From a virus: DNA of 34,177 nucleotides. The stretch covers positions 1 to 34,177 of the IMG/VR virus record IMGVR_UViG_3300003702_000318; one strand, written 5' to 3'. Shown one piece after another: positions 7,086 to 13,850 of this stretch (its first letter is position 1; each line of letters begins with the position of its first letter). The notes beneath the pieces are model-generated. The model searched no databases, was not told where the DNA came from, and saw only the letters and a list, made by a program, of their open reading frames with translations. Made by a program: the position numbers and the translations under genes.

Positions 7086-8538
7086 AAAAAATGAAGTTTA
7101 CTTGATTCTAAGTAACTTAGACCCATCGACATCACAAGAGTTATCAGAATTTTTCACGTTTGAGGTTCCAGGCTTTAAATTTATGCCCATGTATCGTAAT
7201 CGTATGTGGGACGGCAAGATACGTTTATTTAGTCCTGGCTCTGGTGAAATATATGTTGGACTATTACCATACATTAAACAATTTTGTTCTAGAAACAAAA
7301 TAGAATATACAATAGAAGAAGGAGTAGAAGATGTTAGGAATGTTGTACGTCAGAGTGTTAGAGGTTTTATCAAATCACTCAAACCAAAATCAAAAGGTAA
7401 ATCACTCAAAATTAGAGACTACCAAATTGATGCGGTACATCATGCTATTTCTAGCAATCGTGCTCTTCTTGTTTCTCCTACGGCTAGTGGTAAATCCTTA
7501 ATAATATATGCACTAGTTCGTTATTATCATATGATGGGGCTAAAGACTTTGATACTAGTCCCTACTACATCTTTAGTTGAACAGATGTATTCTGATTTTC
7601 AGGATTATGGTTGGAGTTCAGGAACTTATTGCCAAAAAATATATCAAGGCTATGATAGAGCTGTTACTAAAGACGTTGTAATATCAACATGGCAATCTAT
7701 CTATAAAATGCCTAAAAAATATTTTGAACAATTTGGTTGTGTGATTGGAGATGAAGCTCATCTATTCAAAGCAAAGTCTCTTACGGGCATAATGACTAAG
7801 TTACACCAATGTAAGTATAGATTCGGCCTTACAGGAACGCTAGACGGCACACAGACACATAGACTTGTATTAGAGGGACTATTTGGTGCGGTAGAAAATA
7901 TAACAACTACAAAAGAATTAATGGATAAGAAGACTCTAGCAAATTTGAAAATTAAATGCATTATCTTAAACCATTCAGAAACTACTGGAAAATTAATTAA
8001 AAATTATAGTTATGCAGAAGAATTAGAATTTATTACAGGATTAGAAAAAAGAAACAATTTCATATGTGGTTTATTAAAACATCTAGATGGAAATACTCTT
8101 TGTTTATTTCAACTTGTGGAAAAACATGGTAAATTATTATATAAATTAGTTAAGGATGAAATAAATGATCGTAAAATATTTTTTGTTTATGGTGCAACAA
8201 ATGCAGAAACAAGAGAAAATATTAGAGCTATTGTGGAAAATGAAAAAAATTCAATCATTATTGCAAGTTATGGTACTTTTTCTACTGGTATCAATATTCG
8301 TAGTATCAATAACATCGTGTTCGCTTCGCCCTCAAAGTCCAGAATTAGAGTTCTCCAATCAATTGGAAGGGGATTGCGTACTAGTGAAAATAAAAATTCT
8401 ATATTAGTTTTTGATTTATCAGATGATATATCTTATAAAGGAAGAAGAAATTTCACATTAATTCACTTTACAGAACGAATAAATATATACAATGAACAAC
8501 AATTCAAATATGAAATTAGCAAGGTAAATCTATCATGA
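7072..8538 (+). CDS. uvsW: UvsW DNA/RNA helicase
   Basis: Superfamily 2 helicase that unwinds R-loops and branched DNA and switches T4-type phages from origin- to recombination-dependent replication. N-terminal DNA-binding domain: LSEFFTFEVPGFKFMP and RMWDGKIRLF. Motif I: SPTASGKSL (about residues 135-143). Motif II: DEAH at 227-230. Motif III: GLTGTLDGT. Motif VI: QSIGRGLRTSE. From ATG 7072 the protein has 488 residues, close to T4 UvsW (503). An in-frame GTG at 7042 would add ten residues of poor similarity, so ATG 7072 is preferred. It overlaps both neighbours slightly. Confidence 0.95.
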   Translation: MLISKKNEVYLILSNLDPSTSQELSEFFTFEVPGFKFMPMYRNRMWDGKIRLFSPGSGEIYVGLLPYIKQFCSRNKIEYTIEEGVEDVRNVVRQSVRGFIKSLKPKSKGKSLKIRDYQIDAVHHAISSNRALLVSPTASGKSLIIYALVRYYHMMGLKTLILVPTTSLVEQMYSDFQDYGWSSGTYCQKIYQGYDRAVTKDVVISTWQSIYKMPKKYFEQFGCVIGDEAHLFKAKSLTGIMTKLHQCKYRFGLTGTLDGTQTHRLVLEGLFGAVENITTTKELMDKKTLANLKIKCIILNHSETTGKLIKNYSYAEELEFITGLEKRNNFICGLLKHLDGNTLCLFQLVEKHGKLLYKLVKDEINDRKIFFVYGATNAETRENIRAIVENEKNSIIIASYGTFSTGINIRSINNIVFASPSKSRIRVLQSIGRGLRTSENKNSILVFDLSDDISYKGRRNFTLIHFTERINIYNEQQFKYEISKVNLS

Positions 8539-8939
8539 ATGAATCTACATGTAAAGTTGTAAAATTAATAAATGGAGAGAATATTATTTGTGAACTTGGT
8601 GATGGAAATACTGAAAATGAATATGAAATAGGCTATCCTCTTAAAATGGAAGTTCAATCAAAGATGACTGAAAATGGTATTATAGAATCTTTAAATCTCA
8701 CTCGCTGGGTTGGACCTTATACAGAACAACCATTCTTTCTTATTAAAACTTCTCATATTCTTTTAATAGCTGAAGCTTCTCATGGATTAAGTCGATATTA
8801 TGAACATGTAAGAGAAGAACTTAATGAATGGGATAATAACAAAGCAAAAAAAAGACAAACTCTAGATGATATTGATAATGAAGAAGTATACGATGAATTG
8901 TTAACAGAATTTCCATTACTAAGTAAATTAATTCATTAA
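8535..8939 (+). CDS. Conserved phage protein, probable Sm-like (Hfq/LSm-type) fold
   Basis: 134 residues. The N-terminus VVKLINGENIICELGD resembles the Sm1 motif of Sm/LSm proteins (LxNGxxxxGxL), followed by strand-like segments and a charged helical tail (YYEHVREELNEWDNNKAKKRQ). A novel Sm-like protein of putative cyanophage origin has been crystallised from marine metagenomic data, and this protein seems to belong to that type, but that is from memory. If correct it would form a ring and bind RNA. It is translationally coupled to uvsW (ATGA-type overlap at 8535). It is the last gene before the gp55 promoter region. Confidence 0.6.
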   Translation: MNESTCKVVKLINGENIICELGDGNTENEYEIGYPLKMEVQSKMTENGIIESLNLTRWVGPYTEQPFFLIKTSHILLIAEASHGLSRYYEHVREELNEWDNNKAKKRQTLDDIDNEEVYDELLTEFPLLSKLIH

Positions 8940-8997
8940 CAGAGTCACATACTCTATTATACACACTTTTTTTGTTTTGTCAAGACCCTTTTTATAC

Positions 8998-9026
8998 TTG
9001 ACTTTTACATCGTAATAGTGTATATT
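8998..9026 (+). promoter_or_regulatory. Sigma70-type promoter for gene 55
   Basis: TTGACT (8998-9003), a 17-base spacer and TATATT (9021-9026), with a leader of about 28 bases to ATG 9062 containing AAGGA (9048-9052). A late-type box lies over and beside the -10: TATAAATA on the - strand (9023-9030) and TATAAATG on the + strand (9029-9036). The same gap (8940-9061) has a weak AGAGT/ACTCT hairpin (8941-8955) followed by a T-rich run (8968-8978) that may end the uvsW transcript. Confidence 0.75.
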
Positions 9027-9061
9027 TATATAAATGATACTTAGTATAAGGAATAATAATA

Positions 9062-9628
9062 ATGACAGGAATAAAAAAGTCCAAGGGCACACATTACGTT
9101 GATAATAAAAAATTTCTTTCAGCTATGATTGAGTTTAAAGAACTATATTATATTGCAGAAGAAAATAAAGAAGAGCGACCTCCTGTTTCTAATTATATTG
9201 GAGAGTGTTTTTTAAAGATTGCAACTCATTTATCATACAGACCAAATTTTATTAATTATACTTATCGGGAAGATATGATATCTGATGGCATTGAAAATTG
9301 TTTACAATATGTTCAGAATTTTAATCCAGAAAAATCCAGTAATCCTTTTGCCTATTTTACTCAAATCATCTATTACGCCTTTCTTAGAAGAATTGCAAAA
9401 GAAAAAAAACAAACTCATGTGAAAAATAAAATGATACAAAATATGAGTTATGAATCTTGGACAACGATGGAAGGGGATAATTCACAATATGTTGTAATGG
9501 GGTTTGATCCAAATATTATGCTTCCAGATGAAGATGTATATAAACCAAAAAAGAAATTATCGGAAAAAACTAAAGGTCTAGAATCGTTTATGGAAGAAGA
9601 TGAGAAAAAAAGGAATAAAAAAGTTTGA
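9062..9628 (+). CDS. 55: Late transcription sigma factor gp55
   Basis: Directs host RNA polymerase to TATAAATA late promoters, acting with the gp45 sliding clamp. The 188-residue protein matches T4 gp55 (185). The sigma region 2-like core is clear: YREDMISDGIENCLQYVQNFNPEKSSNPFAYFTQIIYYAFLRRIAKEKKQ (residues about 76-125), followed by a charged tail ending in FMEEDEKKRNKKV where the coactivator-contact segment of the family lies. The start is ATG 9062 with AAGGA at 9048-9052. The stop codon overlaps the TTG start of gene 47. Confidence 0.95.
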   Translation: MTGIKKSKGTHYVDNKKFLSAMIEFKELYYIAEENKEERPPVSNYIGECFLKIATHLSYRPNFINYTYREDMISDGIENCLQYVQNFNPEKSSNPFAYFTQIIYYAFLRRIAKEKKQTHVKNKMIQNMSYESWTTMEGDNSQYVVMGFDPNIMLPDEDVYKPKKKLSEKTKGLESFMEEDEKKRNKKV

Positions 9629-10680
9629 AAATTGGTATTATTACAGATACACATTTCGGCGCAAGAAATGATAATTTAAATTTTAACGACTACTTCTATA
9701 AATTTTATGACAACATATTTTTTCCTGTTTTGAAGGAAAGAGGAATTACTACTTGCGTTCATATGGGAGATGTTGTTGATCGGCGTAAATTTATAAGTTA
9801 TCGTATTGCAAATGATTTTCGTAAAAGGTTTATTAATAAATTTCAAGAACTAGGTATTGATTTACATATTATTATTGGCAATCATGATACCTATTATAAG
9901 AACACTAATGAAGTAAATTCTATGGAAGAGCTTGTTGGTTCTGATAGATTTAAAATATATACTGAATCAGAAATTGTAGAATTTGATGGTATTCCTATTT
10001 TGTTTGTACCGTGGATTAATGTAAACAATTACGATAAATCTGTAAAATTACTTAATACTGCAAAATCAGATATTATTATGGGTCATTTGGGAATCTCTGG
10101 TTTTCAAATGTATCGCGGTCAAGTTTCAGTAGAGGGACATGAAAAAGAAATGTTTCGTAGATTTGATACTGTTTTTAGCGGGCATTTTCATCATAAGTCT
10201 GATGATGGACAGATTTATTATTTAGGAACACCATATCAAATTACTTGGAGCGATTATGACGACCCAAAAGGATTTCATATTTTTGATACAGAAACAAGAG
10301 AACTTGAGCGCATTATAAATCCTTATATACTTTTCAGAAAGATATATTATGATGACACTCAAGAAGATTATAATAATCATGATTTTACTCAATATGAAAA
10401 TCAGTATGTAAAATTAATTGTGGTTAATAAGAAAGATTTATATGAGTTTGATAAATTTGTTGATAGACTTCTTATGGCTGATGCATTTGAAGTAAAGATT
10501 ATTGAAGATTTTTCTGAACTTGATGCAAGTAATGTATCAGATGATATTGTTGAAAATACAGAAGATACGATGACTCTTTTAGAAAAATATATTGATGAAT
10601 TGGATGTGACATTAAATAAAGATAGATTAAAAAATACAATGAGAAACTTATATATTGAGGCACAGGACTTAGAACTTTGA
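9625..10680 (+). CDS. 47: Recombination endonuclease subunit gp47 (Mre11/SbcD-like)
   Basis: Nuclease subunit that with gp46 resects DNA ends for UvsX-driven recombination. It has the phosphoesterase motifs GIITDTHFGARND (residues 4-16, D8 and H10), HMGDVVDRRKF, IIGNHDTYY and SGHFHHKS, each with its metal ligands. The 351 residues compare well with T4 gp47 (339). The start is TTG at 9625, which overlaps the gp55 stop as TTGA; no ATG lies upstream of the catalytic motif, so TTG is required. AGGAA at 9611-9615 is a plausible ribosome site. Confidence 0.95.
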   Translation: MKIGIITDTHFGARNDNLNFNDYFYKFYDNIFFPVLKERGITTCVHMGDVVDRRKFISYRIANDFRKRFINKFQELGIDLHIIIGNHDTYYKNTNEVNSMEELVGSDRFKIYTESEIVEFDGIPILFVPWINVNNYDKSVKLLNTAKSDIIMGHLGISGFQMYRGQVSVEGHEKEMFRRFDTVFSGHFHHKSDDGQIYYLGTPYQITWSDYDDPKGFHIFDTETRELERIINPYILFRKIYYDDTQEDYNNHDFTQYENQYVKLIVVNKKDLYEFDKFVDRLLMADAFEVKIIEDFSELDASNVSDDIVENTEDTMTLLEKYIDELDVTLNKDRLKNTMRNLYIEAQDLEL

Positions 10681-12386
10681 TTCAATTTAAATATGTAAGA
10701 TGGAAAAACTTCTTATCAACTGGTAATAACTTCATTGAAATTCAATTAGACCGAAATCCAACAACACTTATTATTGGAGAAAATGGCGCTGGCAAATCAA
10801 CTATTCTTGATGCTTTGTGTTTTGGTTTATTTGGCAAACCCTTTCGTGGTGTTAATAAACCTCAATTATTAAACTCTGTCAATAATAGTTCTGGTTTGGT
10901 TGAAGTTGAATTTAAGATTGGTTCTAAGAATATTAAGGTGATTCGTGGTATTAAGCCAAACATCTTTGAAATATACGTTAATAATAAAATGTATAATCAA
11001 GATGCAAATGTAAGAGATTATCAAAAGTATTTGGAACAACAAATACTCAAATTAAACTATCGTAGTTTTACTCAGGTTGTTATTTTAGGGTCATCGACAT
11101 TCATTCCATTTATGCAATTAAAGGCTCGTTATCGTAGAGAAGTTGTGGAAGAGATTCTTGATATTCAAATTTTCTCTCTGATGAATATGTTATTGAAACA
11201 AAAACTTAAAACCATATCTGATGACCTTCGTGATATTGATTTTCAAAGGGAACTTACTACAGAGAAAATTGAATTACAGAAAAAATATATTGATAACGTA
11301 AAAAAGGATAAGGATAAAATAATTAAAGAAAAGACTAGTCTTGTTTCTAGCAATGAAGAAGAGATTTTTGTACGACAAGGAGAGATTGATTTACTTAAAA
11401 AGGATAATGATGTCTTATTAACTCAAATCTCTGATACTAACAAGATACAAAAGAATTATAATAAGTTAAAAGCTATTCAAGCTACTTTGGTTGAAAAACA
11501 TAAGTCTCATTCTAACGTCGTTGATTTTTTTGAAAATAATGATGACTGCCCTACTTGTCAACAACACATAGATGAAATTTTCAAGAAAGAAATGATATCT
11601 GATAAACAGAAAGAAGTAATCAAATTCTCTGATGGTCTGGATGAACTAGAAGTAGAGTTAAGGAAGTTAAGAGATAGACAAAAAGAAATATCTGATATTA
11701 CAGACAAAATACGAGAGAATGAAGTTCAGATTGCAAAAGACAACAGTTCTGTTGTACAATTAGAGAAATTTAATTCCACCTTACAAACTGAAATTAAACA
11801 ATTACTAACTGGTGATGTGAGCAAGTTTGATTATGACAAGTTAAAAAAATCAAAAGATAAACTAAAAAGTATAGATTCACAAAAAACAAAGTTGAGAGAA
11901 GATAAAATTTATTCTGAAGCTGCAAAGAATATGCTGCAAGATACAGGTATTAAGACTAAAATTATTAAGCAATATCTTCCTATTATGAATAGACTTATTA
12001 ACACATATTTATCTTCTATGGAGTTTTATATTAATTTTACATTGAACGAAAGTTTTGAAGAAACTATTAAGTCAAGATTTCGGGACGAGTTTACCTATGA
12101 TTCATTTAGTGAAGGCGAAAAGATGCGTATTGATTTAGCCCTTTTGTTTACATGGAGAGCTATTGCTAAGATGAAAAATAGCACAAATACAAATCTTTTG
12201 ATGTTAGATGAAATTTTTGATAGCTCACTTGACAGTGCTGGAACAGATGAATTTTTAAAGATTTTGAATACCCTTGCTGATGAGAATGTATTTGTGATTA
12301 GTCATAAACAAGATATATTGGTAGATAAGTTTAGAAGCACAATTAAATTTGAGAAGATAAGAAACTTCAGTCATATAACGGAGTAG
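10677..12386 (+). CDS. 46: Recombination endonuclease subunit gp46 (Rad50/SbcC-like ATPase)
   Basis: SMC-type ATPase partner of gp47. It has Walker A GENGAGKS at 34-41, long coiled-coil arms (about 175-285 and 300-400) and a zinc-hook CPTC at residues 291-294. The ABC signature is SFSEGEKMRIDLALL and Walker B LLMLDEIFDSS has D511/E512. The 569 residues match T4 gp46 (560). The start is TTG 10677, overlapping the gp47 stop as TTGA, so both nuclease genes are read by stop-start coupling from weak start codons, which would keep their dose low and linked. Confidence 0.96.
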   Translation: MIQFKYVRWKNFLSTGNNFIEIQLDRNPTTLIIGENGAGKSTILDALCFGLFGKPFRGVNKPQLLNSVNNSSGLVEVEFKIGSKNIKVIRGIKPNIFEIYVNNKMYNQDANVRDYQKYLEQQILKLNYRSFTQVVILGSSTFIPFMQLKARYRREVVEEILDIQIFSLMNMLLKQKLKTISDDLRDIDFQRELTTEKIELQKKYIDNVKKDKDKIIKEKTSLVSSNEEEIFVRQGEIDLLKKDNDVLLTQISDTNKIQKNYNKLKAIQATLVEKHKSHSNVVDFFENNDDCPTCQQHIDEIFKKEMISDKQKEVIKFSDGLDELEVELRKLRDRQKEISDITDKIRENEVQIAKDNSSVVQLEKFNSTLQTEIKQLLTGDVSKFDYDKLKKSKDKLKSIDSQKTKLREDKIYSEAAKNMLQDTGIKTKIIKQYLPIMNRLINTYLSSMEFYINFTLNESFEETIKSRFRDEFTYDSFSEGEKMRIDLALLFTWRAIAKMKNSTNTNLLMLDEIFDSSLDSAGTDEFLKILNTLADENVFVISHKQDILVDKFRSTIKFEKIRNFSHITE

Positions 12387-12388
12387 TT

Positions 12389-12607
12389 ATGAAAAAGATA
12401 ATACATGTGAATATGCACAAGATTCGTGCGAATAAGAAACACGGTACGAATGAGCCTGTGATTACTGTAAAGACATATAAGAGCAATACTTATTGTCATG
12501 AGGCTGAGATATTAGGCCCAAGTAAAGTCGTATATAGTCCAATTAAACCACTTTCTTGTGGTGCAAGAGTATGGATAGAAACCAATGCAGACGTTATTAC
12601 CAGATAA
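12389..12607 (+). CDS. Conserved small protein of marine T4-like phages, unknown function
   Basis: 72 residues with a Lys/His-rich N-terminal half (VNMHKIRANKKHGTNEPVITVKTYKSNTY) and a C-terminal half reading GPSKVVYSPIKPLSCGARVWIET. I recognise the pattern as a short conserved protein seen in marine T4-like phages, but no function is known to me. It has no signal peptide or membrane helix. It starts two bases after the gp46 stop and overlaps the following methylase by 23 bases, so it is part of the 55-47-46 transcription unit. Confidence 0.8.
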   Translation: MKKIIHVNMHKIRANKKHGTNEPVITVKTYKSNTYCHEAEILGPSKVVYSPIKPLSCGARVWIETNADVITR

Positions 12608-13169
12608 AAAGTATAGAGTAATTTATGCAGACCCTCCGTGGAATTTTAAAAATTGGAGTGATAAGGGAATGTATGTTGCACCCGTTAAAGGTAAGGGTGG
12701 TGGTAGTAAAAATGCTAAGATGCATTATCCCTGTATGTCTATCAAGGATATATGTAATATTCCCGTGGCCAATATTGCAGATGATAATTGTGTGTTGCTT
12801 ATGTGGACGACTGATCCTATGTTGGAAATGTCATTTAGTGTCATACAGGCTTGGGGATTTAAATATAAGACGATGGGTTTTGTATGGGCAAAGACGAATA
12901 AACATAAACTTGGTTTTTGTAAAGGATTAGGATATTGGACTAGAGCAAATCCCGAATATTGTCTACTTGCAACAAAAGGAAATCCAAAACGTGTATCGAA
13001 CAATGTTGATACATTAGTTGTAAGTCAGAGAAGAGAACATAGTCGTAAACCAGATAATATGTATTATCACATAGAAGAGTTATTGGCTGGCCCCTATATC
13101 GAATTATTTTCAAGAACTCTACCAAGAGAAGGTTGGGATGCTTGGGGAAATGAAACAGGAAAATTTTAG
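12585..13169 (+). CDS. MT-A70 family adenine N6-methyltransferase
   Basis: Likely methylates adenine in DNA (or RNA) with S-adenosylmethionine. The catalytic DPPW motif lies at residues 16-19 within YRVIYADPPWNFKNW. The family features LLMWTTDPMLEMSFSVIQAWGFKYKTMGFVWAK and LATKGNPKRVSN follow, and the C-terminal REHSRKPDNMYYHIEELLAGPYIELFSR is typical of MT-A70 proteins. At 194 residues it is a compact single-domain enzyme without a separate target-recognition domain. The phage could use it to protect its DNA from host restriction; there is no cognate endonuclease next to it. The start at ATG 12585 lies inside the preceding small gene. Confidence 0.93.
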   Translation: MQTLLPDKKYRVIYADPPWNFKNWSDKGMYVAPVKGKGGGSKNAKMHYPCMSIKDICNIPVANIADDNCVLLMWTTDPMLEMSFSVIQAWGFKYKTMGFVWAKTNKHKLGFCKGLGYWTRANPEYCLLATKGNPKRVSNNVDTLVVSQRREHSRKPDNMYYHIEELLAGPYIELFSRTLPREGWDAWGNETGKF

Positions 13170-13187
13170 AATGATGGAGTTTATATA

Positions 13188-13703
13188 ATGGCAACATATC
13201 CACTACTTGAGAATAACAATCCGATTCTTAGCATTACTCTTTCGGGATGTAGTGAAGATTTGGACAGACAAGAATTGAAAGACAATTTGATTGAAACAAT
13301 GAAACAATATCATGGAATTGGTTTGTCTGCAATTCAATGTGGTATTATGGAACGTGTGTTTGTCATGTATTCTGATGTAAGTAAAAAAGAGATTATAACA
13401 TGTTTTAGTCCTAAGATTGTTAATCAAAGTCCAGAAACGATTCTTATGGATGAAGGATGTTTAACATATCCCGGCCTTTGGTTAAAGGTTAGACGCCCGG
13501 AAGCAATTTCTTGTACATATGAGAATGAGGAAAAAGAGATTCAAGAAGTTCAGATGTATGGACTCGAAGCGCGAATCTTTCAACATGAATATGACCATAT
13601 GGAAGGCACCAATTTTACAGAACATGTCAGCAAGATGAAATTGAAGATGGGCAAGAAAAGAGCGGCCAAGATGAAGAAAAAGTCAATGTTTTCAACGACT
13701 TAG
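13188..13703 (+). CDS. def: Peptide deformylase
   Basis: Removes the formyl group from the N-terminal methionine of nascent proteins. All three family motifs are present: GIGLSAIQ (43-50), EGCLTYPG (89-96, metal ligand C91) and QHEYDH (132-137; H133, E134, H137). The 171 residues include a Lys/Met-rich C-terminal tail (KLKMGKKRAAKMKKKS) that may contact the ribosome. Phage deformylases are known in marine T4-like phages, where they are thought to keep pace with phage or organelle-type protein synthesis; that role here is inference. GGAG precedes ATG 13188. It is the last gene of the 55-47-46 unit before a control region. Confidence 0.96.
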   Translation: MATYPLLENNNPILSITLSGCSEDLDRQELKDNLIETMKQYHGIGLSAIQCGIMERVFVMYSDVSKKEIITCFSPKIVNQSPETILMDEGCLTYPGLWLKVRRPEAISCTYENEEKEIQEVQMYGLEARIFQHEYDHMEGTNFTEHVSKMKLKMGKKRAAKMKKKSMFSTT

Positions 13704-13712
13704 CGTGATAGT

Positions 13713-13730
13713 TGTGACAAATATGTCACA
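13713..13730 (+). promoter_or_regulatory. Perfect inverted repeat, candidate operator (copy 1)
   Basis: TGTGAC-AAATAT-GTCACA (13713-13730) followed by CTT. A close copy, GTGATAAAAATGTCACACTT, occurs at 16133-16152 upstream of the second gene of the pair. Each copy lies just after a stop codon and upstream of a near-identical promoter. The half-sites recall a CRP site, but the spacing is two bases too long for CRP. Confidence 0.5.
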
Positions 13731-13813
13731 CTTTAATCTAAAATCAAAGAAAATGAGTAGAAAAAAAACTCTAATTTTGTCTTTAATTTCAATGACTTAA
13801 CAGGGGGGCTGAT

Positions 13814-13842
13814 TTGACAAAACCTGTTGAGCCTGTTAGTAT
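13814..13842 (+). promoter_or_regulatory. Sigma70-type promoter for the metallopeptidase/VWA gene
   Basis: TTGACA (13814-13819), a 17-base spacer and TAGTAT (13837-13842). Start of transcription is expected at about 13849-13851, at the ATG itself. The spacer carries CCTGTT twice (13823-13828, 13832-13837), and the inverted form AACAGG lies just upstream (13799-13804), a possible repressor site. The rest of the 13704-13850 gap holds the inverted repeat and a weak stem (GAGT/ACTC near 13755-13772). Confidence 0.75.
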
Positions 13843-13850
13843 AAGACATA

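Noticed and set aside
13713-13730. CRP-type binding site
   Set aside because: TGTGA and TCACA half-sites are separated by 8 bases, not the 6 of the CRP consensus; kept only as an unspecified inverted repeat.
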